From: Chytridium lagenaria
Lineage: Eukaryota > Chytridiomycota > Chytridiomycetes > Chytridiales > Chytridiaceae
NCBI GenBank assembly: GCA_025449115.1
Contig: JAHLKC010000096.1
Span: 62,001-126,000 of the forward strand
Reading direction: 5' to 3'
DNA length: 64,000 nucleotides
A model generated the notes under the pieces. It saw nothing but the letters and a program-made list of their open reading frames with translations. It ran no database searches and was not told the DNA's origin. Within the stretch, counting starts at the first letter, position 1. Each line of letters begins with the position of its first letter. The translations under genes were made by a program, and so were the position numbers. Below are positions 43,216 to 58,874 of the stretch, in pieces.

Positions 43216-46200
43216 CTACCAGATGCTCTTTCCATTCACCTGACCTGGCGTCCGTGGCGGTTTCGATGCCGCCGGCAACTGCCCACTTCTAGGGCTTACA
43301 GAGATATTGGGCGGGTAGATTGGCGAGTTTCGCTCAGCATTAGGTCTTTCAGTGCTATAATAATCCATTCCATATGATCGGCTCGCATCACTGGATACGG
43401 TAGCGGTTACAGCTGGAGGGACATTGGTAACAGCCGATTCTTGGTATGCTGAAACAAATCCTGCCCCATTCGAATTCGCCCGAGAAGCGTGTCCGTACGA
43501 CAAATTCGCGGAACCTGGTTGATAAGTCGACGGCGCGCCGTTCCCAGAGTAATTTGAGGTTTTCATAGCGGGAAGCGTGAGCTCGACAAAACGTTCCAAA
43601 GACCGCGCATTCCCGAATTGGAGGATACGGAAGATTTTGCCAACACGGACTTCGAGACAGTCTTGGAGCTTGGAGGGAATGAGGGAGGAGGAAGAGTCGA
43701 GAATAAGGGATTCTCCAACACCGCTGTTGGGGTTCAAGATAGCGAGGAGCTTGGAAGAGGTATTATACAAGATTCGGCGTTTTTCCCACATGGCAAAGGT
43801 TTTGCCGCCGTCACGCACAGGGATCAAAAACCTGGACTCAAACAAAATGGTGAATATCTGATAAACCTTGCAAGTTTGACAACTGATACTCACTCTGTGA
43901 TGCCGCTAGATGTCAAAAAGGTATCGGATCCAGCATCTGATGTTCCAAATGACGCCAACAGGGATGCTTGAGGTTATACCGCCCTGGTCCACATCCTCGT
44001 CGAAACGCAACTTGACAGGCTTGCCTTTTCTAAGAACGATGCCGTCACCTTTTCTATCGCCGAAAACAGCAGCTAAGGAAGAGAAAATTTAGAATCCAGT
44101 GTACACATAAAAGATGCTTAAACGTGGAGAGAAATATTACCCATTGCGATTCTTCCAATTAAAACAGCGAGCACAAAGTAGCATGCAAACAGCGCCATAG
44201 CGTTCCTCAACGCAATACCCGCCGTAAACCCAGTACCTCCGCTAAACACAATAGCCACAACCACAACCCCACATATCAGAATATTTTGAACAGCATAGAG
44301 AATATACGCCGTCTCCCGGTACGCACTTGCCGCGTTCCTTGTAGCATACGCAAGCACCATCGCCAACATCAACAATATGCCGTTGTACGTCATGAGCGCT
44401 ATATTGAAGTTCCGTTGGAGGGAGGAGTCTTTCGATTGACATTCATAATGGAATTTACCGATAGAGTTCTCGTTGACCCTAAAGGGGCGAATGGGGTCAA
44501 GGACTTGCCAGGTGATTAGGACAATGACGTTGATGATGGTGATGGGGAGGGACATGAGGAGGAGGTACTTGTCGCGGAGGTGAGTGGCAGAGTACATACG
44601 GGTATTTTCGAAGATGCAGTAAATACGGTAACATTTGGGTAAGATACCTATTTGAAAGAGAAAGATGGTAAGCTTTGTGAACAAGATCATGTATTGATTT
44701 ACCTTGCATCAGAAGAGAAAACCCAATCCATCCTGACCACTGTTGAATGTAGCAAGCAGCACCCCCCATCTCTTCGATCCTTCCAAGCCTTTATTTTGGA
44801 GAATAGATATTCAGCAACGCACAGAAAAGAAGTTTCAGTCGTAGTTGTTAACTCACCAGCCCATAACGGAAACAAACTCCACCATAATACCGAAACCCGC
44901 AATCGCCATAAACGGCAAAGACATGGCTTTCACAGGCGCCGTAAATCTTCGCACAACCAAGATTATGAGGCACACCGCAATTGCGATTACTCCAATTAGC
45001 CCCAACGCGATAAACGTCATACCAAGAGGAGACGTAAATTCAATAACGTCTCGGACAAAAACAACACCATCAGCAGGTGCCTTATCAGAGCCGCCTTTAA
45101 ATATGACCTTGGCGAAGCTGGTATTGCTACCCTTAGCGTCAATGACCATGGATTGTACGAGGCTTGCTTTAACAACATTGGTGACTTGGAAACCGCTAAT
45201 GAAAATCCCGGCGGGCACGTTAGCAATAATAATCTCAATAAAATCACTCACAGAATACGATCCGCAGTTTGAGAATTATATACAACCTGTCAGACGATCC
45301 ATTAAATGACTGGGCCACGAATTCCGTGACACCCAGCCCTGTCGTCCTGTTCAAGACTCTGTCCAAGGAAATCCCACTTGCAACAACCATCTTGATAGCC
45401 AAAGCCATACTAAGCAAGCAGTCTCTGTAAAAGTACGAATACGACATGATCTTCGCATCCGCCCCGTATGCCGCAGCATATCTGGCATCAAGTGCAGTTC
45501 TTTGACTTCCACCACCACCCTCATATGGGGTCGTAAACACCATTCCTTCTATGTTCTCACGATCTTCGTTGGAGTAACTATCTCGAGATTCGGGGCTATG
45601 AAGTAGTCCATAAATCGTCTCAACACCATCAGAGCCGATCCAAACGTGTTTGTCATCAACTAGGCCTTGCTTTCTTGCCTCTTTTAGGATGAGGACGACG
45701 TCAGCATCAAACGCCATCAGAACTATAATACGAGCGTCCGCGTCTCTTAGAGAGTTGACTTGGAGGGTATAGTTGGTGTCGCCCGGGTTGTAAGCTTCAT
45801 TACGAAGAACGGTAATTCCAAGTATTTGCGCCCTTTCGAGAAATGAAGCAGATACTAGCAGATGAAGCGATGGATATATTTAGTTCAATATGACTCTTCG
45901 CCACCAGAGCAACAAAAAGACGACAAAAACAAATCACTCACATCCAAATCCTTGATAAACAACAATACAAAATCAAAATCATTTGAGTTAGTAATATGGT
46001 CCAAGTAATGCGGAGCTTCAAATCAATTGCAACAAATACTTACCGTATGGAGAGTTAACGGTTATGAGGCCGACCTATGTACACACAATAATTAGTTGAT
46101 GAAAGCTTTCGAGTAAAAAAATTGTACCTTAGCCCATCCATAACTGTTGACAATGTCTGCCATAGCGTAACCTTGATACGCGTCTGAAGGCACTGTTCTG

Positions 46201-46884
46201 AAGAAATATTTGTAGACGGACTTATCAGAGAAATCAGGGTTGGTTGCGATGCTGCATTGGTAGACCTAGTAAGTGTAAAACAAACATTATCATTTTGCGT
46301 CAGACGAATTTCAATGCAGAAAAATCTGATACGGGACAAAAGTCCATGCAACAAGTATTCATCTTTACCCACCCTAAAGCTGTTGAGAGCCAGAGCCATC
46401 GGTGCAGAATTATCAGAAGTGTATTCACCAATGATGCCCACAACATTCTGGTCTCTCGCAAGTGAGATAGATTTCTCTACAGGAATAGCCTTGTTCTGGC
46501 TTGAGGCCTCCCAAATAAGGCGGAACCGTGCATTCGGAACACTAAAGGTAGGATCTGAGTTGATGTCTGCCTCGGTCAATTCCAAGACTCGGCGCGCAGA
46601 AGTATTTGTGACGGGAGCTTTTTGTTAAAAAAAAAAAACCGAGGCGTTCAGTCACATTTGCCAACGGCTGGATGTCGCAGTGCCCACGCGACGGCGAAAT
46701 ATGTGCCAGTGCACTAGGAAAGTTTTGAGATGAAGGGGAACTCACTGTCCGTGGGGAGAATGACACCGATGGGGATGATGGTTTGGGCCAGGACTAACTC
46801 GATAGTACAGCACACCCATAGCAGTAAAGCGATCATGTTAAGCCCCTTCGTACTCGATGACATTGAAAAACGTGGCAACTGCAT
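43216..46884 (-). CDS. Class C (GABA-B/glutamate-like) GPCR A with Venus-flytrap ectodomain
   Basis: Plasma-membrane receptor. The signal peptide starts MQLPRFSMSSSTKGLNMIAL and continues LLWVCCTIELVLA. The ectodomain is a periplasmic-binding-like (ANF receptor) fold: IIPIGVILPTD, RVLELTEADINSDPTFSV, VVGIIGEYTSDNSAPMALAL, YKYFFRTVPSDAYQGYAMAD, ARIIVLMAFDADVVLILKEA, VWIGSDGVETIYG, YFYRDCLLSMALAI. Seven helices follow, from LGMTFIALGLIGVIAIAVCL (TM1) to ALFACYFVLAVLIGRIAMG (TM7). The class C Cys pair is visible in CYIQQWSGWIGF (TM3) and HYECQS (loop 2). The cytoplasmic tail has a compact domain (MWEKRRILYN, CLEVRVGKIFRILQF, LERFVELTLPAMK) that looks PH-like, then a Ser/Pro/Asn-rich end. Paralogue of the next gene; ligand unknown. 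Confidence 0.87.
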
Positions 46885-47563
46885 CTTTGGAGATGTGTAG
46901 ACGTTCGACTGTCAGTTTTTCAAAGGATGGAAGCGGAATGTGGTGGGGAGGTGGAGAGCGGGATGTGAGATAAGAATATTGCCGGATGTGATGTTTTGCT
47001 GTTAATTGTTTTTCTCCTTCCTTCCTTCTTCCTCCCTCCCTTGATGATGAAAGTATATTAATTATTAATTGCTCATAAAACTAAAAGTGAAGGTTCCTGC
47101 TCCTTATCAATATGAAATTGAAGGATAAAGCATAAGGCGCGCCTCTTTTCTTTCCCACCCGGAACTTGTATCATAATATTAAATAATAGCATTAGGCAGG
47201 TGGCTCCTTGTGCTGCATGCACACCACCATCAATTTGCACTGCACATCGCACCCCCCCTTCCACATCATCCCGCATGGGTAACATATTTCTTATCGTTGT
47301 GACCAAGAGCCAAGCCCTCATTTCGCGTAACACTCGGCGCTTGAGGTGGTTGTGGTTGATACTTTTTTCGGCAGTGCGAACCTCTTCAAGTGGATTTCAG
47401 TCTTAGCTATAAAACCTCTACAAGTGAATATGCTAAACACAAATTCCTTTTGTCAAACCATTCACAAACACACATTTCCAATCGTTGAATTCAACACTTT
47501 TTTTTAAACCCCGGGGTCCGGCCCTGGAGGCAATAACCAATAAAAATTAGTTGGTATGCAGAT
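46885..47563. other. Spacer between the tandem GPCR genes
   Basis: 680 bp: promoter of GPCR A and 3' flank of GPCR B. AT-rich with pyrimidine tracts; no gene seen. Confidence 0.4.
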
Positions 47564-50500
47564 TCATGAAACAGGGTGCCTAGCAGCCTTTGAGCTGTAA
47601 GCTTCAACTAAAACAAAACACAAAACTATAAAGTAAAACCATCTAAAACTCGCCGACCACAAACGAACACCACTAAGATTACATGGTGTTGGGGGCAAGT
47701 CCCACAGTTGATGATAGCATTGCTGACGAAACCATGACTCTTCCTTGGCCAGATCCTGCACCAATCCCAGATCCATCTGGAGGCCGCGCCGTAATCGAGT
47801 CAGATCCTCACCAAAGCCAGTAACTCTTGCTCCAACTTTGAGTCCTGGAGCAATCAGCTGTTGGAACTTGTCAAGATGAGCGGCACTGCTGAACTGCAGA
47901 ACCCTGTATTTACTTCCAAATCGTATGTCCAAGCAGTCTGGATATGTTGTGGATTTTTGTATGTTGACAGAGCTGGAGAAGATTGCCAATTCTCCAACCT
48001 TGAACCATATAATAAGAAGAATATTGTTAGAGCTGAAGCTAAATATAGCTACAAACCATCGTTTTTGTATCCACGATGCCGAAGTTTCGTGTTATGGGAT
48101 GGTATATGACCATCTTCTTTTCCCAAGTGGCAAGAACCCGCGAACCATCCTATATGTGGCACGTCAAATAAGAGTAAAGGTTTTAATAAGGGAGTAAATA
48201 GTGGAAGGATACCTTACCTTGACGGGAATAGTAATTTCAACCGGACCCAGCGTATCAGAGTTGAAATCCAGCGAGTCTTTTACATCCACCTCGCTGCCCA
48301 TTTGCTCGCCGGATCCTCTTAATTTCAGGAGACTTTCTTTGGTTAGAAGGGTCGCAGACGCAATTCTGGCCACCTTATTTATGCATCAGAAGGGACTTAG
48401 ATAGCGCGACAGAAGTGTAAAAGCAGAAATTATCTCACCGTCATTCCAAAAACAAATGTGCAAGATAGCCACGTTAGAGCGATTCGAATATACAGTACTG
48501 ACATGTACGCTCCTGATCGTGATGCCCCATACACAAGCCCAATGACAAGAACACTGCAGAGCAAAATATTTTGAGCTCCGTAGAGAATGTACGCTGTCTC
48601 CCTGTACGAGCTCAAAACTTTTCTTGACACGTAAGCAAGGAGGATGGCAATTGACAGAAGAACGCCATTGTAAACCAAAAGAGCTATCGTGAACGCCTCT
48701 TGTAAGTAAAGTGATCGAGATTGGCATTCGTAGTGGAATAAACTGCGATCGTCAACTGTCACCATAGTAGGTCTTAAAGGGTCCATCACAGACCATGTCG
48801 TGAGAAGTATTACGTTGATGACAGTGAACCATATCGAAGAGCCATATAGTAAATGGTCGCGAAGATAGGAAGCGTTCTGAAAGCCATTATAATGAGACTC
48901 AATTGGGCAAGCAATTATGAACATAGGGGTAATACATACTTGGAGGCGATTGTTTTCTATATACATCACAAAAAATAGTTTATCAGTTTAAAAAGTCCAA
49001 TTGAAAAACGTCAAAAATAGCATGCGCTTACCAAAAATGCAATAGATCCTCCAGCATCGCGGTATTACAGCTTTAACAAGATTAGCAACATTATTCCGAC
49101 TTAATTATACCTTGCATGACAGTTGAAAACCCAATCCAGCCCAGCCACTGTTGGGCTAGGCAGGCTAGTTTCGAATCCTCAAACCTTCCAATCCATCCAT
49201 ACACCGACCCATACACAATAGCAATACCAGTCCCCTCTATAAGAAGAAAAAGCATGGAAGTTTGTCGAATCGGCGTGGTTGCCCTGTTTAAGACAATCAC
49301 AACTCCAGCTGCAAAACACGACAATATTCCCATGATGTGAAAGATGATAATGACTACTCCAATGGTTGATGTTCGTTCGATAACTTCCCGCATTAATATT
49401 TTCCCATCTGGTGGAGGGCTTGTAGCGCCTCCCGCGAAAACAACTTCTTGAAGCACTTGAATCGTGAAATTTTCGCCGACGATCTGTATGGATTCTACGA
49501 GTTTACCTCTAACGATGTTTTGAACAAGGTAATTCCTTTTGTTTGCATATTTTAATAAATTAGCGTCTCATGGCTTGAAAAGACCAAGGCAAAATAAACC
49601 CAACTTACGAAAGTCTATCGCCTTTATCATCAAACATAACCAGTCCGGAAGCACCTTCAAACGTCACATTTGTGAAAGTTGACCGCGACATTGACGAAAA
49701 AAGGGAAGTGATATTGGAGGGAGCTCTACCGTTTCCTATACTCCTTTTAATGCCCAAAGCAAAAGTTAAAAGGCAGTCTCGGTAGAAATAGGAGTACGGC
49801 ATGGGAAGTTCGCCGACCAATGACTCATATCTAGCATTGTATTTTTAATGGTTATGCTTGTCAGATGTCGGTTTCTTTACCTTTTGTTAAAGATGTCCCA
49901 TCCTTTACCTCCTCGTTCCGACGGTACGGTAAACATCATACCTTCACTGATTCTCCTATCCTCGTCCGAAAAACTACCTCTCGTTTCACTATCTGAACAT
50001 CAACTTTCGTAAGCCTACAAATACGGAAAATAAACGGACGACAACCCCATACCGTACAACAAGTTAAACATCGTCTGCACCGCATCTGTTCCAATCCAAA
50101 CATACTAAACCACATCGATTAGTTGTAATAAAAGTTGAAGAACCCACTTCTGGACCAACCAAATGGCGCTTAGAAGCTGCGCGGAGAATATTGATAGTGT
50201 CAATGTCGTATCCGATAACCACTATAACTCTCGCGTCGGAATCTTTGTATGGAATCCATTTGGAGTCTAAAGTCCGTAACGCCTCTGTTGTAGGCTTCGT
50301 TGCGGAGGATGGTGATGTTTTCTCTTGCTGCAGCCTGTAAGACACTCGAGACAACTGGAAACGGATAAGGGAGCGGTCACGAGAAAAAAGTTATGAATTA
50401 ACATTGTAGGGAGTCTCACCCCCAATTCCGTAAGAAGTGTTTACGGTGATAAGTGCGACTTTTCTCCATTGGAAAAAAGCTAGTAATTTAACAAGAGCCT

Positions 50501-51211
50501 TTCCTTGGTTTTCATCGCTCGGAACTATGATCGTTAAATAATTTGTTGCGCAGATTACAGAAAAGAATTTAAAAATAAGCAGTTAGAAATAGATCAAAAT
50601 AGACATGATAAGAGAAGAAAAAAAAAAGAAAAAAAAGGCATTTGCACGCACCCGGTCCTAAAAAATACGGAAACATATCCTTATTCGATAACTCTGGGGT
50701 CGTGGATGCACCCGAGCATTGGTATACCTGTACAGCAATGAGACCTTCAACTCTAACACTAAACTAAAAGCAAAGAAACAAAGACTTTTAGCGGGAACTA
50801 ATAGTAGACCTGAAAGCTATTCATGGCCAACGCAACGGGCACAGTGATCCCCGACGAAAAATTCTCCAAGTACCCCTACAATCCCAATTGACCTTGCAGA
50901 ATCAATAGCGTTTTTGACAGCAACCCTCGGTCCGATTTTTGAATTTAACCAATTTATAGTATAGCGAAGCCCAGATACTGCAAACTCTGCATCGTTATTG
51001 ATGTCCCATAACGTAAGATTTAATACGCGCCCACCAGATATACGAAATATGGATCTATACGCCATTTTATCGATGGTAAGTACGGTTGTGGTCATTAGTA
51101 TAACATACCATCTAGAGGTACTAGGACGGCAAGTGGGACGTCTACCGTTGACACAAGCGCGACGTTTGTCACCAGATATAAAGCAACAGCAAGGTAAGGG
51201 AACCACAGCAT
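47564..51211 (-). CDS. Class C (GABA-B/glutamate-like) GPCR B, tandem paralogue of A
   Basis: Same plan as GPCR A. Signal peptide MLWFPYLAVALYLVTNVALV is followed by VPLAVLVPLDG (A: IPIGVILPTD). Ectodomain pieces: RVLNLTLWDINNDAEFAVSG, SIGIVGVLGEFFVG, DARVIVVIGYDIDTINILRA, YFYRDCLLTFALGI. Helices: IGVVIIIFHIMGILSCFAAG (TM1), CLAQQWLGWIGFSTVMQGI (TM3), WFTVINVILLTTWSVMDPLR (TM4), FHYECQSRS, FTIALLVYNGVLLSIAILLA (TM5), YRETAYILYGAQNILLCSVL (TM6). The tail carries CLDIRFGSKYRVLQF and LDKFQQLIAPGLK, matching the tail domain of A. One base is missing near 50841: GEFFVGDHCARC should continue ITVPVALAMNSFQ as in A. The last exon and the stop (47564 or about 47690) are uncertain. Confidence 0.84.
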
Positions 51212-51446
51212 GGCTCAGAATCTCCATATGGGTCAATGCAATTCGCTCCCAGTGTATCAACCCCAGCGTTTCCTTGGGGTCGGTGCAAAGATATTACCTT
51301 TGTGAAGATCGACAGGCAATCTCATGAACTTTTGGTGATTAAATCATGAGCCAGGATTACCGGACAATTAGAGAGACCGCGATAAATTAACTCTGTGTAT
51401 ATTTTATGTGTCTATATAGAGTGGACATCTATCACCCAGATGGGCT

Positions 51447-54116
51447 TTATACAAATGATTTTCTGGTTATCATGACTGGCGCGCCTTTCTGCAAAAAAGG
51501 ATACATGCTATTGCAGTTTTGCACGTGCGTAATATGTTGTCCAAAATAGACGAAGCCCTGTATTAATGAAAAGAGAAATATTAGTAAAAACGAATAAGTA
51601 GCTCTGGAATGTAGGAGGAGAACGAATGATGGGTGTACCTTTTTCCTCCGTAGCTTGGATAAAGATGCAAACGCAGAGCGTCCTATCACTCCACAGCGTT
51701 TGCACGGTCCATCCGCCTATTTTAATTGCACCGTATTATTATAATGTCACAACCAACATGCAAGATATTATGCGGCATAGCAGGAGTATAAAGACAACTC
51801 ACCTTAAATATCTGATCACCAATACGAATAGTAAGATCTGTCCAGCCTTCTTCCGCAAACGGCTCTAAATGTAAGCCCCGCCCATCTGCAAGTTTAGGCC
51901 GCTCTATCAACAGATTCGCCCGGAATCCCTCAACGGTCATCTCCCTTTCTTTTAAACCACGACCGCTAGTTGCTCTGTCTTCAAGCGCTCGATAGCTGGG
52001 CATAGAAATGAGAAGCAATTGGGATTCATTTTGAAAAGCAATTGATCTCTCCTGTGCCGAGACTCTCCTTTGCTGCGATGATAAATCGGTTTTATAGGAT
52101 GCGTCGGTATCGGATATGCGGGTAAGGTGACAAGGGAAACCCATGAATTTAGTAAACCAGGCAGAAGCTGCGTCAGCGGTATGGGAAACGGACTTAATGC
52201 TACTTTTGATGTTAACGGAATTAATTTAACATTAAAACACAATACCTTCTGCGACACACCTGAGTTGTGACACTCATAGAACCATTTTGATTCTTCAATG
52301 AAAGAACCAACATCTCCATAGATGGTGCTGACAAGACAAGCTCCTCCGTCTGAAAATCTAGTTCTAATACTTGAATATCTGCCATTTGCGTGTACGTCTT
52401 TTGTGTGATGGGAGTATTCATCTCATCAACAAGCATGAACACACGATCATAAAGCAGACCAGCTGCTGTCATAGGCCAACGATCCACTGCAAAGCCCCCA
52501 CACGACTTGATGGGATAAACATTAATCTGTGATAACTCTGCAACCAGAACTTCATCACCATCTACAATCGCAGCAACGCTAGAAAGAGGTTCGGCGGTCT
52601 TTGCAAAGTAGTAATCAAGAAACTTGATCCACTGATGCACGTCGTTTAAGTCATTCATGGGTCCAAACGAAATACGGAGTGCAGTGACATGCCGACCACC
52701 CAGGATATCAACATTATCTCCACATACGCGTTCCCCACTTTCCGCGTTCGATCGTATTGAGTCACGTTCAAGACGGAGATGATAAGAGCAGGCGCCGAGG
52801 TTGCAGAAACACCCTGAACGAAGATGAATACCTTGAAGCTGGGCGAGGCGGGACACTTCTGAGCCTGCTAGTGGGTGACCATCTTGTTGCAAGAGGTTAA
52901 ATGCAATAATGGGGCCATGGTTTGCATCCATAGATGCGTCGTTGGTTTTTCCAGAATCGCTTCGTACCCCGCCCTGATAGATATGGCATAGAGGTCTTGC
53001 ACGATTGTCGGAAACCGAGGAGTATCTCAACTCCATCATCATCTTCCTTGCCTCCCCCGCCAGCTCTTTTGCCTTGATTTTCATGCTCTTCCAACCACCC
53101 TTTTCATCAAGCCAATCGAGACCATGATCCACAGCTATGATATCCAAAAACGGCAACGTGCCATCTTCGAACCTTGCAGGAATTTTTGTTCTCGGTTTGT
53201 ACCATGCCGAATGCGGATCGACAGCATCCACCGTGCCTCCTCCAAAATAGGGCTTCCTCAACGTTTCCGCGAAATCATTTCGTAGGATCAATGCAGCAAC
53301 TCCTGTGGGAAATCCTATCATTTTGTAGAAAGAAAGAATGAGGGCATCTGCGGGATGTGCCGAAAGGTCTATAAAACCATATGACGATGCATCCAGGAGT
53401 ACATTCCATCTTCTTTTTCCGTTTTTATCTTGAAGAGAGGCAAATCGATTTGACCATGAAAGAGGGTACTCGAACCCGTTGAAGTTGGATTGAGCGGTAT
53501 ATGCGAACAGCCCGAAATCTTCGTCCAGTTCGGAACCAGAATCATGACGAAAAGCATCTACCACAGATGGTGCTTGTAAAAGGGAAGTGGTGTGGGGTAT
53601 AGCGGAGTTTTTTGATATGCATTCGTTCTCATCAAGGTAATGTTCAACTTCATCGATTCCTAGTGATTTTACGCGCATGCCAAAGTCGTCAGGTTGAGAA
53701 GATAACTCTCGTGATCCCCTCGAGTGAATATCACGCCTCAATGCATATTCCCTCATTCCCAAAACCGAAGTATGCGAATCGGTCAAATACCAAAACTTCC
53801 GCCCTCTCCAATCCGTCGACTCTGCAACCAACTTCATCGCCGCCGTTGCATTTGCCACAAATACGACAGAATACATCGATGAATCTACATTACAGAGCGA
53901 CAGAATCCGAGATCTCACTCTCTCGATCCTTTTATTGGAACCATTGGAAGTGCCAGAGTGAGGATTGGCGTAAAGCTGAGATGTGACTTCTCTGGCAAAC
54001 CGATCGACGACAGATTTTGGAGGTAGACCGGCGCCAGCGCTATCTAGGTAAAGATCACCCTTTATTTGAGGATAGTCGACGGAGGGGCCAGCTTCTGGAA
54101 AGCCTTCGATCATCAT
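51447..54116 (-). CDS. Molybdenum cofactor sulfurase (MOCOS/HxB-like)
   Basis: Converts the oxo to the sulfido Moco form needed by xanthine dehydrogenase and aldehyde oxidase. The N-terminal class V aminotransferase-like domain has YLDSAGAGLPPKSVV, SQLYANPHSGTSNGS, YLTDSHTSVLGMREYALRRD, the PLP-Lys region LSFYKMIGFPTGVAALILR, and the Cys motif LRSGCFCNLGACSYHL. MOSC_N: VAELSQINVYPIKSCGGFAV, LYDRVFMLVDEMNTPITQKT. MOSC: WFTKFMGFPCHLTRI, EGWTDLTIRIGDQIFK, then (after an intron) DGPCKRCGVIGR and FVYFGQHITHVQNCNSMYP, ending TRKSFV. The first exon is one uninterrupted frame of about 630 codons. Start MMIEGFPEAGPSVDYPQ at 54116 is preferred over the longer ORF (54197), which would overlap the divergent gene. 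Confidence 0.92.
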
Positions 54117-54190
54117 CTTCTGTGGTTCATGTAAAGCCAGGTTGTTTTTTCCTGAAAGTTGTCGGAATTCGTGAAATAACACCAGAGACG
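54117..54190. promoter_or_regulatory. Compact divergent promoter, Moco sulfurase / promethin-like
   Basis: 74 bp between the two proposed start codons. No separate gene; promoters and leaders of both genes must be packed here or overlap coding sequence. Confidence 0.4.
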
Positions 54191-54908
54191 ATGGCATTTA
54201 ATTCTGATCGCAAGGTCATGAGCGCCGAGGTTGCATCGATGATGATGGCGAAGGAGCAAGCATCGCAATCCCTTGGGAAGGCTCTACATGTATGTACCGA
54301 AAGTCTGGCGCGATTCCATGGATGACTAAATCGAGTAACGTTCTTGCGTAGTCCATTTCGGAAAGCGCATTCGCTACAGTGGACGGACTCCGCGAACTTT
54401 CTCGCCATATCTATGCACTGGCCCGTCTCTATGCCATGCGAAACCCAACATTCCGTATCTTCCTCCTCCTTGCCGGAATTCTCAGTATCCTTCCTGTCTC
54501 GGTCTTTGCCTTCTTTACTGTCTCCACGTTGCTGGATCGTTGGTCACGGCTGGTAAGGATTCGGTGTTCTTCCATCCATCCGATTTACAGTAGTAATTGA
54601 TGCTGTTTAAGTTTTGGGATGGTTGCTGGTGGAGGGTAGCCTCATAGGTTTGGGTCTCGCAGTATTGCTTCCGATTGAGGCGGGAATTCTGGTCGTCGCC
54701 GGCGGCGTCGCGATGGCATACTCTAGCAGCCGTCAAATGTTGAATTCTATCCAAGCTCCAGAAACAAGGTAAAGTTCTCTCAAAATGAAAGTACTGAGTC
54801 TTTTATAGAAAAGAGTTGACTTCTCTTGAGGAGGTTGAGGAAGAGAATTTAGCGTTGGTGAAGGTCTCTAAAGTAACCGAAAAAGCTGCTGCTGAAGCGG
54901 GAATTTGA
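54191..54908 (+). CDS. Small membrane protein, promethin/LDAF1-like (lipid-droplet assembly)
   Basis: Starts MAFNSDRKVMSAEVASMMMA. An intron (GTATGT at about 54289 to GCGTAG) joins LGKALH to SISESAFATVDGLRELSRHI. Hydrophobic hairpins: FRIFLLLAGILSILPVSVFA-FFTVSTLLDRW and LVEGSLIGLGLAVLLPIEAG-ILVVAGGVAMAYSS, then a charged tail EEVEEENLALVKVSKVTEK. Paired hydrophobic hairpins with Pro and a Glu between them fit the promethin/LDAF1/LDO family, which works with seipin at droplet-forming ER sites. This is a fold-level guess; an unrelated four-helix membrane protein is possible. Confidence 0.55.
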
Positions 54909-55474
54909 TATGTTTCGGTGATGCAATGATACCTCTTAGATTCGTTTGCCAAGATTATTACTAGTATTTTGGATCACATACCCAAAACTGCGCGACATCA
55001 CTACGCCAAAAAAAATCTCATACCCTCGATCGCGCAAACCCTAACCTTTTTGTGCATTTTATGCATTCTTTCGCAGTGTGGATTCGTTTATTTCCCTCAT
55101 TATATCTCCTTTTTTTATATATCTTATATTGCATTTGTGCGTTACATAAAGAGAGGCCGTGTTTTTATACATATTTTGGTATGCTGTCATCCTCACATAA
55201 CTAATCCACTTTGGTTATGTTTATCCGTCATAGCAAAACATGAGACAGGCCGTCGAAATGGGAGGTTGAGAGAGGGGTATTGCCGCGATAAAAAAAAGCC
55301 GCTAAAAAAAACCAAACGAAAGCACCAAAAAAGCAGAAACAGGTTGCGAAAATAATAATCCACTAATACCGAACCAACGTCAAGAAAGAAAAAAGTCCAC
55401 GAAAAAGGATGAAAAAAAAGTCAAGATAATAAAGTTTCAGTTACAAGAAAGAAAAAAAAAGCGGTTCTCCATCT
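54909..55474. other. Convergent intergenic spacer
   Basis: 566 bp between the promethin-like and CaMK 3' ends. A-rich on its right side. A 128-codon open frame at 54969 has no domain support and is probably chance. Confidence 0.4.
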
Positions 55475-57758
<2,284 letters not shown>

Positions 57759-58874
57759 CTTTTTCTTGTGATGCTGCTAAGAATAGGATCCAGTCCGTAT
57801 TCAGGGGGGGGGAGGGGACTTGATTTATAGAGTGTTGACCCGCAACGTTTATATCTTCCGTGAAAAAACAACGTTCTCCTGCTCTCCAGCGTTGTAGTCC
57901 TATCTTGGTAGTCTTCAAGTAGTAGTCCTAATGCTATCGTCTCGTTGCAGTGCAGTCCTCCCCGTGGTGATGATGAACAGATAGGATCGACGACTTTAAG
58001 ATGTGAACAGAAGCAAAGAATGCAGAACGAAAAAAAAGGCGATGATGGAATCTCTTAAAAGACCCTTGCTCAAGGATATCTTAATCACAGACAGTATCCT
58101 ATAGCCTGGTGGCTCACATTGCCGTGTTCGGTACAGGCTCAGTTTAATCTCGTCTCGTGCCTCCACGAATCAGAACACGCTCGCTGTTGGACGTGTCTTG
58201 CGCGACACCTCATACTTGACCTATCCTGGTCCAAGACACTTGAAAGCGGAACCATCTGGATGATGGGATTGGATGGGAGGTGTGGAAAGATTTCTTGATG
58301 GATGCAGAGAATGGACTGTGATGGGATCACTGCTCTGATTGGAGAGGCATGTGTATGATGCATAGCTGGAATTACATTGTTACTTATATAAAAATGCCTC
58401 GACGAATATTCCAGCAGAACGAAATCAAGATTGGATACCATCCGTATCATCCAAAACCTTGAAACAATTACCTGTCAAGTCAACAATCTAAACACAGCAC
58501 GCCTCATCCAGGGACCTTAAATCAACGCGCGTAGACAGCCCCTTTTGAGACAGCAATCAACACTGATTACACCGTCAGTCATCAAACGATATGCGAATGA
58601 TGCGATGCGGCAGTGAAAGCAACTTGAGAAAAAAGGGTCGCAAACCCTCCTCATTGGGAATCTAGTCGGTGCACAAACAACCAAATTTTACCTTTCCGTC
58701 GCAGAATCTTTCGGGGGATCGGCCGTTTGCGATTATCTCATTCACAGACAGCAAGCGACCTCAGCAAGAGTCATTGGAAACGGCATCATTCAACTCGATC
58801 ACGCTCTCCCCCGAAACCCTTTGATCATTCGTGCTCATATAATACTCGACTTGTATCGCTGTTAAGAAGAAAAG
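57759..58874. promoter_or_regulatory. Divergent promoter region, CaMK / G-beta
   Basis: 1.1 kb between opposite starts. No recognised gene; several short ORFs without domain support. Presumed promoters of both signalling genes. Confidence 0.4.

Noticed and set aside
54969..55355. 128-codon hydrophobic ORF after the promethin-like gene
   Set aside because: AT-rich intergenic DNA, no splice or domain evidence; its basic end comes from A-rich runs.
58139..58450. 103-codon minus-strand ORF between CaMK and G-beta
   Set aside because: No recognisable motif, and it lies in the presumed divergent promoter.
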